Shown piece after piece: positions 11,020 to 20,665 of a stretch of DNA of 64,000 nt. The DNA is taken from assembly GCF_900117315.1 (NCBI RefSeq), contig NZ_LT630337.1, positions 3,171,601 through 3,235,600 of the forward strand, in the 5' to 3' direction. The position numbers and the translations under genes are program-made. The first letter of the stretch is position 1. Each line of letters opens with the position of its first letter. Under the pieces are notes generated by a model, which was given only the letters and a program-made list of their open reading frames with translations, did not search any database and was not told the origin of the DNA. Source of the DNA: Bacillus massilinigeriensis. Lineage in GTDB: Bacteria; Bacillota; Bacilli; Bacillales; Cytobacillaceae.

Positions 11020-11643
11020 TCATTCATTCGACAATTTCCTTAGCAGCCTATAACAAAGGATTGTGTCTTCTTCTTTTCTTGTCAAAATGGCATCCAGTAG
11101 GTCTAAATATTCCTTTTTAGATAACCTTTTGATCTCAATGGGTAAGGAATTATAATAATCTTTTAAGATCATCCAAATTCTTTGCATAAGATGATTTTCA
11201 GAAAGCTGAACGATTTTTGAAAAGAATTCGTCATCATTAAAATCTTTGATTTCAACCCAATTTTTTAATTTATGTATTTGTTCATCATTATTTCTAAGGA
11301 TTAATAGTCTTAAACAGTCCATTTCAATGAAATATTTTGTTTCCTTTACATCCTTTATTGCTTGATTCTCTTGTAGAATAAATGTACTTAATAATTGAAC
11401 GAGCTGATTATCCCTAAAATCCCTAATAAACGTTCCCTCTCCTATCCTCGTTTCGATAAGACCTAAAAGCTCTAAAGCTCTTAATGCCTCTCGAACAGAG
11501 GAGCGCCCTACATTAAGGCGCTCAGACAACTCACGTTCGGAGGGAAGTTTATCCCCTGGTTTTAGTCCATCAAGCTCGATCATATCCCGTAACTGTTTTA
11601 CAATTTTTAAATATACTTTTGAATTTTTTTTGGTTGAACTCAT
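11020..11643 (-). CDS. GntR family transcriptional regulator (FadR-type)
   Basis: DNA-binding regulator of 207 residues. The N-terminal winged helix (residues ~8-75) is textbook GntR: LKPGDKLPSERELSERLNVGRSSVREALRALELLGLIETRIGEG is the recognition region. The C-terminal ~130 residues are all-alpha and resemble a short FCD ligand-binding domain, though the metal-binding histidines are not obvious. It lies 15 bp after the malic enzyme gene and before accD. That placement suggests control of pyruvate/malate or acyl metabolism, which is inference only. The short C-terminal domain makes the ligand unclear. Confidence 0.85.
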   Translation of the reverse strand: MSSTKKNSKVYLKIVKQLRDMIELDGLKPGDKLPSERELSERLNVGRSSVREALRALELLGLIETRIGEGTFIRDFRDNQLVQLLSTFILQENQAIKDVKETKYFIEMDCLRLLILRNNDEQIHKLKNWVEIKDFNDDEFFSKIVQLSENHLMQRIWMILKDYYNSLPIEIKRLSKKEYLDLLDAILTRKEEDTILCYRLLRKLSNE

Positions 11644-11658
11644 TGGATAGCACTCACT

Positions 11659-12888
11659 TTATCTGATGCTTGCTAATTCTTTTGTTCTTTTCTTAATTTC
11701 CTCAGGTTCCAATTTGATTCGTGCTACACCCGTTTCCATTGCTGCCGCAGCTACTGCTGCTGCAACTTCAGGTGCAACTCTAGGGTCAAATGGTCCGGGA
11801 ATGACATAATCTGCATTTAGCTCTTCTTCACTAACTAGACTTGCGATAGCTTCTACGGCAGCCATTTTCATTTCCTCATTAATGTGAGTAGCACGAACAT
11901 CGAGCGCACCACGGAAAATACCAGGAAATGCAAGAACGTTATTTACCTGATTTGGAAAATCGGATCGACCTGTTCCTACTACCATCGCCCCAGCTTTTCT
12001 TGCCAAATCAGGCATTATTTCTGGATTTGGGTTAGCCATAGCGAAAATAACTGGGTTTACATTCATGGATTCAACCATTTCTGGAGTTAAAGCACCTTCT
12101 GCAGAAACACCGATAAAAACATCTGCACCTTTTATCACTTCTGCAAGGCTTCCTTGTTTATTTTCCCTATTTGTAAATTTGGCAACTTCTTCTTTTATTT
12201 CATTCATTCCATAAGGACGTCCTTCATAAATAGCACCTTTTGTATCACACATAACAATATCGCGAACACCATAATTATATAAAAGTTTAATAATGGCAAT
12301 TCCAGCTGCACCGGCTCCACTAGCAACCACTTTTATTTCATTCATTTTTTTGCTTACTATTTTTAATGCATTAACTAATCCAGCAACTGTTACAATGGCT
12401 GTCCCATGCTGGTCATCATGGAAAACAGGAATATTTGCCTCTTTTTTGAGACGTTCCTCTATCGCAAAACAATTTGGTGCTGCTATGTCTTCCAGATTGA
12501 CACCTCCAAAGGTTGGTTCCAGTAATTTCACTGTCTCAACAATTTTGTCAATGTCGGTCGTATTTAGGCAAATTGGAAAAGCATCTACACCTGCAAAGCT
12601 TTTAAATAAAACCGCTTTTCCTTCCATAACTGGTAAAGCAGCCTCTGGTCCAATATTTCCTAAACCCAATACTGCCGTACCATCGGAAACAACAGCAACC
12701 ATGTTCCCTTTCATGGTGTACTCATAAACCGTTTCAGGCTTTTCATAAATAACCTTACAAGGCTCTGCTACCCCAGGAGAATAAGCAAGACTTAAGTCCT
12801 TTGCATTTTGAACAGGTACCTTTGATTTTGATTCTAATTTCCCTTTATTTATTCGATGCATATGCAATGCTTCTTCACGTAATGTCAA
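11659..12888 (-). CDS. ytsJ: NADP-dependent malic enzyme YtsJ
   Basis: Decarboxylates malate to pyruvate with NADP+. The 409-residue protein has LAYSPGVAEPC, GLGNIGPEAALPVMEGKA, the metal site NLEDIAAPNCFAIEERL, and FHDDQHGTAIV, then the Rossmann motif GAGAAGIAIIKLL. The listed frame opens with a GTG at 12897, but GGGGTG placed 5 bases before a TTG at 12888 and the homologous start (MSLREEALHLHK in B. subtilis) favour the TTG. Followed after 15 bp by the GntR gene, so probably cotranscribed. Confidence 0.94.
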   Translation of the reverse strand: MTLREEALHMHRINKGKLESKSKVPVQNAKDLSLAYSPGVAEPCKVIYEKPETVYEYTMKGNMVAVVSDGTAVLGLGNIGPEAALPVMEGKAVLFKSFAGVDAFPICLNTTDIDKIVETVKLLEPTFGGVNLEDIAAPNCFAIEERLKKEANIPVFHDDQHGTAIVTVAGLVNALKIVSKKMNEIKVVASGAGAAGIAIIKLLYNYGVRDIVMCDTKGAIYEGRPYGMNEIKEEVAKFTNRENKQGSLAEVIKGADVFIGVSAEGALTPEMVESMNVNPVIFAMANPNPEIMPDLARKAGAMVVGTGRSDFPNQVNNVLAFPGIFRGALDVRATHINEEMKMAAVEAIASLVSEEELNADYVIPGPFDPRVAPEVAAAVAAAAMETGVARIKLEPEEIKKRTKELASIR

Positions 12889-12971
12889 ACGATTCACCCC
12901 ACAATAATTTCAAGTGGTAAGACCACAATAACCTAATTAAATCCATTTTATTAACTACATTTTGCGAATTT

Positions 12972-15900
12972 TTACTCTTTTAATATAACATTGTTTTCCC
13001 CTAATAAACTCCTCAATTCTGAGAGACATTTTTCTGTAACATTTACTCGGTCATTTTCTCCCAAACGAATCGTTTTTCGTGAATTTTCATAAAATAATAT
13101 TATCTCTATGTTTCCCCTATATTTATTAATTAAATATTTTAATTTTTTTAAATTTTCAATGGTCTCTATACTTTTTTCGACCTTTAGGTACAAAACACCT
13201 TTTTGTTTTTCATATTTTTTTATTTCTTCCTCAATTAAACTTGCCTTTTGAACAATTAATTGCCTATTTCCAGACCTTTCCTCTACTTTACCAGTAACTA
13301 AAAGTATTAGTCCCTGCTTAAGTAATGAGCTCAAAAGCCGATAATCCTTTGGAAAGGTGACCGCTTCTATTTCCCCACTTTGATCACTAATTTTGATAAA
13401 TGCCATTGCATCCCCTTTTTTTGTTCTAATTTTCTTCACTTCGGAGATAAATGCAATAACTTTATATTGCCTGCCAATTTGTGAAAGATTACTAATTGGC
13501 TCTGCACCAAGAATGGGATAATCAGACTCATAAACAGAAACAGGATGACTAGATAAATATTGACCTAAAACAGCCTTTTCAAACTTCAACTTCTCCTCGA
13601 GGGGTATCGGATCGACCTCAACATACTTTGGTTTGATGGAATACTCATCATCTGAAAATAGGCCCATTTGGTCCATCTCAGCAGGCTTCACTAACTCCGC
13701 ATGCTCGATTGCTACATCTATGCTGGCTAATAATACCGCCCGATCCTCACCAAACTCATCAAAGCTACCCGAGTGAACTAATGCTTCTAACACCTTTCGA
13801 TTGAGACTCTTTTGAGGGATTCTAAGACAAAAATCAAACATATCTGTAAATTTCTTTACTTTTCTTGCTTGAAAAATATCCTTTAACACGGTTATCCCAA
13901 TCCCCTTTATTGCTGAAAGGCTATAGCGAATCGCTCCATTTTCAACTAAGAAGGAATAACCGCTTTTATTAATCGATGGCATTAATATTGAAATATTCAT
14001 TTCCTTTAATTCTCTCGTATACTCAGCAATTTTCCCTTCATTTCCAATGGCAGCAGATAATAAGGATGCCATAAAATGAATCGGGTAATGCGCCTTTAAA
14101 TAGGCCAACTGATAGGCTATCATACTATAGGCTACAGCATGGCTTCGATTGAAACCATAGTTGGCAAACTTAACGATTAAATCATAAATATTATTTGCTA
14201 TGTCCTCACTATATCCATTTTTTAAAGCACCTTTAACAAAATGGTTTCTTTCCTTATCAAGAACTTCTTTTTTCTTTTTACTTACAGCCCTTCTTAACAA
14301 ATCAGATTCTCCTAATGAAAATCCTGCTAGTTTTGTGGCGATTTGCATTATTTGTTCCTGATAGACAATTACCCCATATGTGCTTTCTAGGATAGGCAAT
14401 AGGTCTGGATGTGGATAAGATATTGGTTCACGTCCATGTTTTCGATCAATAAAAAGTGGAATATTTTCCATTGGACCTGGCCGATATAAAGCGTTAACAG
14501 CAACAATATCTTCAAAACTACTAGGCTTCAGCCTTTTTAGAACATCTCTCATACCATCGGATTCTAATTGAAAAATCCCTGTGGTCATCCCCTTGCTCAA
14601 TAAATCAAATGTGAGGTTATCATCTAATGGAATGGAATTAATTTGAGGCCCCACACTTGTTTTTTGTTTAATGGAAGTTAATATGGATTCTAGAAAAGAT
14701 AAATTTCTTAAACCTAAAAAATCCATTTTTAACAAACCTAAATCCTCAAGGTGTTCCATTGAATATTGGGTTAAGTATACTTGGTCATGGCCCTGTTGAA
14801 TGGGGATGACATTGACTAATGGCTCTTCACTAATGATTACTCCCGCCGCGTGTGTTGAAGTATGTCTAGGGAGGCCTTCTAATTTTATTGCCGTTGCAAA
14901 AAGACTGCGGTTAAAAGGAGAAGCTTCTACAAAATCTCTTAATTCGCCAGATTCTTTATAGGCCTTCTGAAGAGATATTCCTAGCTTAGCTGGAATAAGC
15001 CTTGATAATTGATCCAATTCTTTTGTATTTAATCCAAAGGCCCTTCCTACATCACGAACAGCAGCCTTAGCAGCTAATGTTCCAAAGGTTAATATTTGAG
15101 CTACATGAAGCTCACCATATTTGCTCGACACATATTGAATTACCTCCTCCCGACGATGGTCCGGGAAGTCTATATCAATATCTGGCATGGTAATTCGTTC
15201 TGGATTCAAGAATCTTTCAAATAAAAGGTTATACTTGATCGGGTCAACTTCCGTAATAAACAAAACATAGGCTACCATCGAGCCTGCTGCAGATCCCCTA
15301 CCAGGACCTGTATAAATTCCATTCTCTCTTGAATATTTCATGAAATCCCATACGATAAGAAAATAATCACTAAATTTCATTTGTTTAATTACACTTAACT
15401 CGTATTCTAGTCTTTTTATATGCTCACCTGTTGGCTTTTCATATCGATTACTTAAGCCTTCATAGCAGAGCTCTTCTAATAAATCATATGATGCCTGTCC
15501 TTTTTGGGTTGGATATTTTGGCAACTTTTTCTTCCCCATCTCAATCATCACATTGCATTTTTCAGCAATATAGATTGTGTTTTCTAGGGCGCTCGGAAAA
15601 TCTGAAAATATCTCCACCATTTCAGTTGGAGTTTTTAAATAATATTCATCACTTTCTAATCTTTCTCGAGAATCATCCTGTAATTTGTCTCCATTTTTAA
15701 TAGCTAATAGACATTCATGTGCACGCGCATCCTCTTTATTAAGATAATGAACATGATTGGTTGCTACTAATTCAAGATTAGCTTCTTGAGCAATTTCTAT
15801 TATCTTTCTAATGGTTGCTATTTCTTCCTCTAATCCATGGTTTTGGATTGCTAAATAAAAGTTCTCCCTTCCAAAAAGATTGGCGTACAAGGAGGCAGTC

Positions 15901-16337
15901 TCCTTTGCTTTCTTAAACTCACCATTACTGAGTAGGCCTTCAACCTCTCCTTCTCTACCAGGAGTTATTGCGATGAGACCTTCCGTATAATGCTTTAACC
16001 ATTTAATGGGGAGGCCATTAGGTGATTTTGTTTGAACTGCGCTAGAAATTTTAATTAAATTTTGAAATCCTTCTTGATTTTTGGCCAATAGGACTAATGG
16101 GTAAGAACTAGACTCTTCAAAGGAACTCATAATATCTACTGTCAATCCCAGAATGGGCTTTATTTTATTTTTTAAGCATTCCTTATAAAAGGAAATCATC
16201 CCGTACATGACATTTCGATCGGTTAATGCGATTGCTTTATAGCCTTTTTCCTTTGCATCAATTACTAATTGATCTATTTTTGCGGTACTCGTTAATAAAC
16301 TGTAAGCACTATATACTTGGAGGTGTATAAATGACAT
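12972..16337 (-). CDS. dnaE: DNA polymerase III subunit alpha, DnaE type
   Basis: The error-prone replicative polymerase that extends lagging-strand primers in Firmicutes, alongside PolC. 1121 residues, near the 1115 of B. subtilis DnaE. Domains: N-terminal PHP (1-~200) with degraded metal ligands (HLQVYSAYS where proofreading PHP domains have HxHxD), palm with the catalytic PDIDIDF carboxylates, GPGRGSAAGSMVAY, helix-hairpin-helix FANYGFNRSHAVAYS, and a C-terminal OB fold (VIAFISEVKKIRTKKGDAMA). The ATG at 16337 follows AAGGGTG and gives the family start; the frame stays open 63 codons upstream without homology. Divergent from ytrH. Confidence 0.96.
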   Translation of the reverse strand: MSFIHLQVYSAYSLLTSTAKIDQLVIDAKEKGYKAIALTDRNVMYGMISFYKECLKNKIKPILGLTVDIMSSFEESSSYPLVLLAKNQEGFQNLIKISSAVQTKSPNGLPIKWLKHYTEGLIAITPGREGEVEGLLSNGEFKKAKETASLYANLFGRENFYLAIQNHGLEEEIATIRKIIEIAQEANLELVATNHVHYLNKEDARAHECLLAIKNGDKLQDDSRERLESDEYYLKTPTEMVEIFSDFPSALENTIYIAEKCNVMIEMGKKKLPKYPTQKGQASYDLLEELCYEGLSNRYEKPTGEHIKRLEYELSVIKQMKFSDYFLIVWDFMKYSRENGIYTGPGRGSAAGSMVAYVLFITEVDPIKYNLLFERFLNPERITMPDIDIDFPDHRREEVIQYVSSKYGELHVAQILTFGTLAAKAAVRDVGRAFGLNTKELDQLSRLIPAKLGISLQKAYKESGELRDFVEASPFNRSLFATAIKLEGLPRHTSTHAAGVIISEEPLVNVIPIQQGHDQVYLTQYSMEHLEDLGLLKMDFLGLRNLSFLESILTSIKQKTSVGPQINSIPLDDNLTFDLLSKGMTTGIFQLESDGMRDVLKRLKPSSFEDIVAVNALYRPGPMENIPLFIDRKHGREPISYPHPDLLPILESTYGVIVYQEQIMQIATKLAGFSLGESDLLRRAVSKKKKEVLDKERNHFVKGALKNGYSEDIANNIYDLIVKFANYGFNRSHAVAYSMIAYQLAYLKAHYPIHFMASLLSAAIGNEGKIAEYTRELKEMNISILMPSINKSGYSFLVENGAIRYSLSAIKGIGITVLKDIFQARKVKKFTDMFDFCLRIPQKSLNRKVLEALVHSGSFDEFGEDRAVLLASIDVAIEHAELVKPAEMDQMGLFSDDEYSIKPKYVEVDPIPLEEKLKFEKAVLGQYLSSHPVSVYESDYPILGAEPISNLSQIGRQYKVIAFISEVKKIRTKKGDAMAFIKISDQSGEIEAVTFPKDYRLLSSLLKQGLILLVTGKVEERSGNRQLIVQKASLIEEEIKKYEKQKGVLYLKVEKSIETIENLKKLKYLINKYRGNIEIILFYENSRKTIRLGENDRVNVTEKCLSELRSLLGENNVILKE

Positions 16338-16499
16338 GCTTTTCACACCCTTATCTATCTTCTTTATTTTTTTATTATAAAACTCACCACTGAAAAAGGA
16401 AAATATGTTCTGTTTTTTCTTATTCGAATATTTATTCTTGTTTGTCCATATGATGAAGTAACGGTTGGTTGTTAATAAATTTTCGTAAGGGTGGTTACC

Positions 16500-16838
16500 A
16501 TGCAAAATGAACCTTTTTTCCCCCATTTATTTGAAAGTTATTTCATCGCTCTAGGTGTATTACTAGGTGGGACTTTAATCGGAGGATTATCTTCTTTCAT
16601 TACAGGGAAACCGCCTCTAACTGAAATCGTACGTATATCTTCTTCGATTCGAATATGGGCTATTATTGCGGCTATCGGCGGCACATTTGATACCGTGTAT
16701 AGCTTTGAACGGGGATTCTTAGAAGGGGAAACAAAGGATATTTTTAAACAATTCTTGTTGATATTATCTGCAATGGGTGGAGCGCAAACGGGAGCCATCA
16801 TCATTAATTGGTTAGCACAGGAGCAAATCTCATCATGA
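16500..16838 (+). CDS. ytrH: sporulation membrane protein YtrH
   Basis: Small membrane protein required for efficient sporulation in B. subtilis (sigma-E regulon, known for the family). The 112 residues contain three hydrophobic helices (about 12-35, 50-70, 85-105) and the conserved core FIALGVLLGGTLIGGL, AAIGGTFDTVYSFERGFLEG, and SAMGGAQTG. Start chosen at the ATG at 16500 with AAGGGTGG five bases upstream; a GTG three codons earlier lies inside the ribosome site. Its TGA overlaps the ATG of ytrI by 4 bases. Confidence 0.92.
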   Translation: MQNEPFFPHLFESYFIALGVLLGGTLIGGLSSFITGKPPLTEIVRISSSIRIWAIIAAIGGTFDTVYSFERGFLEGETKDIFKQFLLILSAMGGAQTGAIIINWLAQEQISS

Positions 16839-17338
16839 GAATTCCTCCTTTATATAAGAAACCATCATGGCAGCGCTTTTTTGCAGGAATGGCTATAGGT
16901 GGAGTCATTAGCTGGGGCATATTTCTATATATATTTGGAGAATGGCAAAATGAATACAGCAAAACCATTAAAAAGCAGGCAAAGGATATTCAAGATTTAA
17001 CTAAGGATAAAAAAATATGGCAGCAAGAATTTCAAAAATTAAATAAAGAAAATAAAGAGAAATTAACCATTCAAAAAATTAAAGTTCGAATTACGAATAG
17101 TGAAAGATATCGACTAAATACATTTAGTGAATTTGAAGTTGAGGAAAAGGTGAAGGAAGATATCTATATGTTACTGGCAAAGGATATTGAAACTGCCTAT
17201 AATAGTCGTGATTTAATCACCAAGGTAATTGAAAATCAAACATTTAAAATCCATGGAAAACGCTACAAGCTTGAAGTAAGAGAGATTGTCTTTTATACGA
17301 CATTATCTATAAATTTACATATTCATTTAGAAGAATAG
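16835..17338 (+). CDS. ytrI: sporulation membrane protein YtrI
   Basis: Partner of YtrH in sporulation. 167 residues: a conserved N-terminal tail MRIPPLYKKPSWQRFFAGM, one transmembrane helix (about residues 16-38), a coiled-coil region (45-80) and a globular C-terminal part. The ATG at 16835 overlaps the ytrH stop (ATGA) with AGGAG about 12 bases upstream, so the pair is translationally coupled. A terminator follows at 17340. Confidence 0.9.
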   Translation: MRIPPLYKKPSWQRFFAGMAIGGVISWGIFLYIFGEWQNEYSKTIKKQAKDIQDLTKDKKIWQQEFQKLNKENKEKLTIQKIKVRITNSERYRLNTFSEFEVEEKVKEDIYMLLAKDIETAYNSRDLITKVIENQTFKIHGKRYKLEVREIVFYTTLSINLHIHLEE

Positions 17339-17339
17339 G

Positions 17340-17378
17340 TTCAGGCACCCCCTAATAGAGGAATGCCTGAATATTTAT
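17340..17378 (+). terminator. terminator of ytrH-ytrI
   Basis: Stem TTCAGGCA / TGCCTGAA with a 16-base loop followed by TATTTATTT, immediately after the ytrI stop. Confidence 0.7.
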
Positions 17379-17411
17379 TTAGAGATAGATGATGTAAATA
17401 CTCACCATCCA

Positions 17412-18341
17412 TTAGTGATTTTTACAGGCCTCTTCTAAATCCTCTATCACATTTTTCACCATATCCCATGAATAGATGGACGCACCAGATGCTAGAGGAT
17501 GACCGCCTCCATTATACTTTTTAGCAATCCCATTAATAATCGGGCCTTTAGAGCGTAATCTGACACGGATTTGATCTCCTTCCTCAATAAAGAAAACCCA
17601 TGCCTTGATTCCTTCGACATCTCCCAATGTACTTACAAGCAAGGATGCATCTGAAGGAACGGTTTCAAATTTATCTAACAGTTCTTTATCTATTATCATA
17701 GAACCAACACCGTTTTTGCTTAACTCGAAATTTTGCAGGATATATCCATTGAGCTTTACGACATTAAGCGGTAGCTCATACATCCTATCATATAGCTCCG
17801 TTCGAGAAAATGGAAAATGAATGAGTTCCCCAGCAATTAAAAAGGTTTTATCAGATGTGCTCGGATATAAGAATCTACCTGTGTCTCCTACAATCCCAGC
17901 AAAAATAAGTCTTGCCGCTTCTTCTGTCATTTTTAAATTATTTTCTTTAGCAAATTCATAAATCATTTCACTAGTAGAGCTAGCTGTCGTATCTACCCAT
18001 AATAAATCTCCGTACGGATCTTCATTAGGATGATGGTCAATTTTAATTAATTTGTCTCCTGAATGATATCTTTGGTCACATATTCTTTCTTTATTTGCTG
18101 TATCACATACAATGACTAATGCACCTTTAAATACAGCATCTTCTATTTGATCCATGCGCCGTAGGAATAATAAGGAACGTTCTTCTTCTCCAACAGTATA
18201 GATATTCTTTTCAGGAAAATTAGCCTTTAGTACTTCGGCCAATCCTCCCTGTGATCCATATGCATCAGGGTCCGGCCTTACATGGCGATGGATGATTATC
18301 GTTTCGTACCTTTTTATCTCTTCTAATATTTTTTCGTTCAT
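17412..18341 (-). CDS. nrnA: bifunctional oligoribonuclease / PAP phosphatase NrnA
   Basis: DHH/DHHA1 phosphoesterase that degrades nanoRNAs and dephosphorylates pAp. Catalytic motifs are intact: HRHVRPDPDAYGS near residue 20, CDTANKERI, the DHH motif KIDHHPNEDPYGD, GDTGRF, and the C-terminal substrate-binding GGGHPLASGA. 309 residues, as in B. subtilis (313). Converges with ytrI and stands opposite ytpI. Confidence 0.95.
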   Translation of the reverse strand: MNEKILEEIKRYETIIIHRHVRPDPDAYGSQGGLAEVLKANFPEKNIYTVGEEERSLLFLRRMDQIEDAVFKGALVIVCDTANKERICDQRYHSGDKLIKIDHHPNEDPYGDLLWVDTTASSTSEMIYEFAKENNLKMTEEAARLIFAGIVGDTGRFLYPSTSDKTFLIAGELIHFPFSRTELYDRMYELPLNVVKLNGYILQNFELSKNGVGSMIIDKELLDKFETVPSDASLLVSTLGDVEGIKAWVFFIEEGDQIRVRLRSKGPIINGIAKKYNGGGHPLASGASIYSWDMVKNVIEDLEEACKNH

Positions 18342-18533
18342 CGTCTACTCCTTTTATTTTGGTTATGTTAATCGTCATAAAAGAGCGAAAGTCATTTTTT
18401 GTCTTGCAGGGCCAATATTTTATGATATTTAATTAAATCATATATCAGAAAAATACAAAAGCTTCTACTGTAGAAATTTCAAAGAAAAATCGTTAAAATA
18501 GAAGAATACTGTCGAAGTTTGGAGGAACTAGGA

Positions 18534-18836
18534 ATGCCAATATTGGTTATTTTTATTATTCTTTCCTTTTCTTTTTACATCTTCTATAAGATAAAAAGCG
18601 TTCGATGCAAACGCCCTGCAGAAAAGAAATGGATATCATCTAAATCAAGCATTGCTTTAGGATTGTTTGTTGCCTTATTTGGTGTAAACCAAATTTTCCT
18701 TTATAACACGACTCTTACCTATATCATCGCAGCTATTTTTGTCATTATTGGTTTATTAAGTGTATGGGGTGGAATAAAAGCCTATAAATTTTTTCTTCCA
18801 ATCGCTATTAAAGAAGCTGAGGAATTTAAAAATTAA
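18534..18836 (+). CDS. ytpI: YtpI family membrane protein
   Basis: 100-residue membrane protein of unknown function, conserved in Bacillus at this locus. Three hydrophobic segments (about 3-20, 37-55, 60-80) and a basic KRPAEKKWISSKSS loop are visible. I take the ATG at 18534, 8 bases after GGAGG; an in-frame TTG five codons earlier overlaps that site. Followed by a bidirectional terminator. Confidence 0.85.
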   Translation: MPILVIFIILSFSFYIFYKIKSVRCKRPAEKKWISSKSSIALGLFVALFGVNQIFLYNTTLTYIIAAIFVIIGLLSVWGGIKAYKFFLPIAIKEAEEFKN

Positions 18837-18846
18837 TAGTAAAGCC

Positions 18847-18881
18847 AAAAGCCTTGTCATTTATTGTGAGACAAGGCTTTT
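18847..18881. terminator. bidirectional terminator between ytpI and ytoI
   Basis: Perfect 12 bp stem AAAAGCCTTGTC/GACAAGGCTTTT with an 11-base loop between two converging genes. Confidence 0.9.
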
Positions 18882-18921
18882 CACTTTTTCTTTGTTATTA
18901 TTCTTAATATGCCATCTGATA

Positions 18922-20241
18922 TTAGTTTCTATCAATTAATTGACACATCATCATGGCTTTGCCGACTAAAACTCCTTCGTTAAAAACCTCAACATCCACT
19001 TTCCCAAATTTCCTACCCACTTCTAATATTCTTGGGATAATCTCTAAATTACTGTCCATTTGAACAGGCTTTAAATAATAGATAGACATGTTTTCAACAA
19101 CTAAGTCACCTTTTTTGTACCCTCTTAATAATCGATTAGCAGCCTCTGTCACAATCGTCGTGAATACACCATAGGAAATGGTACCAATATGGTTTGTCAT
19201 TTGTGGTGTGATTTCACAACGAAACACCTCTTCATTTTTCGTCTTTCCCTTTAACAAAACAAGTTGGTTAGTCACTATATCATCAATTGTTTCACCCACT
19301 TGTGGTTGGCGTTGAATCATCTGTAAAGCCTTTAAAACATCCTGTCTGCTAATAATCCCTACTAGTCGATGAGACTCATCGACGACAGGAAGAACCTCAA
19401 TCCCTTCCCAAACCATCATATGCGCGCTGGAGGCAACACTGGTTTTTCCACTGACAGTCATTGGATTCTTTGTCATTACTTTATCGATTGAAGTATCATT
19501 TGAAACTCCTAATATATCCTTTGATGTTACCATCCCTTGGACCTTTAAGTTTTGGTCCACGACCGGAAAGCGACTATGGAAGGTTTGACCATTTAGCTCG
19601 TGCCAATTTGAGACTGCATCGGTAGTCTTTAGGTAGGATGTTTCAGCTAATGGTGTTAATATATCTTCAACTAAGATGATTTCCTTTTTTATTAACTGGT
19701 CGTAAATTGCCCTGTTAATCATGGTTGCAACGGTAAATGCATCATAGCTTGTTGATATTATAGGAAGCTGTAGTTCGTCAGCTAGCTTTTTTACGTCGTC
19801 ATCTGTATCGAAGCCACCAGTAATGAGAACTCCGGCACCCGCTCTAAGAGCCAATTCATGCGCATTTGTACGATTTCCGACAATGAGAAGGTTACCTGCT
19901 CCTGTATAACGCATCATCGCTTCGAGTTTCATAGCACCTATGACAAATTTATTTAAAGTTTTATGTAAGCCTGCTTTTCCACCTAATACTTGTCCGTCTA
20001 CGATATTAACAACCTCGGCATAAGTAAGTTTCTCTATATTTTCCTTTTTTTTCTGCTCAATTCTTATCGTTCCAACACGTTCAATCGTGCTGACATATCC
20101 TTTATTTTCGGCATCCTTTATCGCCCGATATGCTGTTCCTTCACTAACATTCATTGCCTTTGCAATTTGTCTGACTGAAATTTTTTCTCCTACCGGCAGA
20201 CCATCAATATACATTAATATTTGTTCATGCTTCGTAGCCAA
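18922..20241 (-). CDS. ytoI: YtoI: HTH, DRTGG, two CBS and hotdog-fold domains
   Basis: Multi-domain protein of unknown function. In order: a winged helix (1-60, SVRQIAKAMNVSEGTAYRAI), a DRTGG domain (~70-185), a CBS pair (~190-310, FPVVDQNLKVQGMVTSKDIL and VLPVVDESHRLVGIISRQDVL) and a C-terminal hotdog thioesterase-like domain (~325-438). The CBS pair suggests sensing of an adenine nucleotide; the HTH suggests DNA binding. I start it at the TTG at 20241 because AAGGTG lies 6-7 bases before it and the product begins MATKHEQ like B. subtilis YtoI; the GTG three codons upstream lies inside the ribosome site. Confidence 0.9.
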   Translation of the reverse strand: MATKHEQILMYIDGLPVGEKISVRQIAKAMNVSEGTAYRAIKDAENKGYVSTIERVGTIRIEQKKKENIEKLTYAEVVNIVDGQVLGGKAGLHKTLNKFVIGAMKLEAMMRYTGAGNLLIVGNRTNAHELALRAGAGVLITGGFDTDDDVKKLADELQLPIISTSYDAFTVATMINRAIYDQLIKKEIILVEDILTPLAETSYLKTTDAVSNWHELNGQTFHSRFPVVDQNLKVQGMVTSKDILGVSNDTSIDKVMTKNPMTVSGKTSVASSAHMMVWEGIEVLPVVDESHRLVGIISRQDVLKALQMIQRQPQVGETIDDIVTNQLVLLKGKTKNEEVFRCEITPQMTNHIGTISYGVFTTIVTEAANRLLRGYKKGDLVVENMSIYYLKPVQMDSNLEIIPRILEVGRKFGKVDVEVFNEGVLVGKAMMMCQLIDRN

Positions 20242-20348
20242 GAGCTTCACCTTCTAACGGATAGATTCCCCAATTGTTTTCCTATTCCTTATTATAAGGT
20301 TAACGAGAGCATGATTTCAATTTTGTTTTCAACTCTTGAAGGTTGATG

Positions 20349-20585
20349 CTAATATGAACGGACTCTTTTTTTTCCTTCTGATTGTCCACTTACTCTTCTT
20401 CCTTTTTTAGGTGAGTGTAATAGGGCAGTTAAATTTCCAGCAACAGCAAATAAGGCAAATATTAGCCAAGTTACAGCAAAAATACCTTCTGTCCCGGTAT
20501 TTAATACAGAAATCCTTGGTACTGCATAATATAGCATTACACCAATAACTAGCAAGCACAATAAGTAACGATTCCTATTCATCAT
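20349..20585 (-). CDS. small two-helix membrane protein, unknown function
   Basis: 78 residues with hydrophobic helices at about 6-22 and 33-53 and a strongly basic tail (KKGRRVSGQSEGKKRVRSY) that should face the cytoplasm. AGGAGG precedes two adjacent ATG codons. It lies between ytoI and ytkL on the same strand. I do not recognise a family. Confidence 0.7.
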   Translation of the reverse strand: MMNRNRYLLCLLVIGVMLYYAVPRISVLNTGTEGIFAVTWLIFALFAVAGNLTALLHSPKKGRRVSGQSEGKKRVRSY

Positions 20586-20665
20586 TTCTTCCTCCTAAAA
20601 TGCTTATTGATACATATTATGCGGACAGGTTGAAAAAATGTGTTATCAATAGGAATCCTACATTT

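Noticed and set aside
16338-16526. 63-codon N-terminal extension of DnaE
   Set aside because: No similarity to DnaE, Lys/Asn-rich, and it would overlap the divergent ytrH start.
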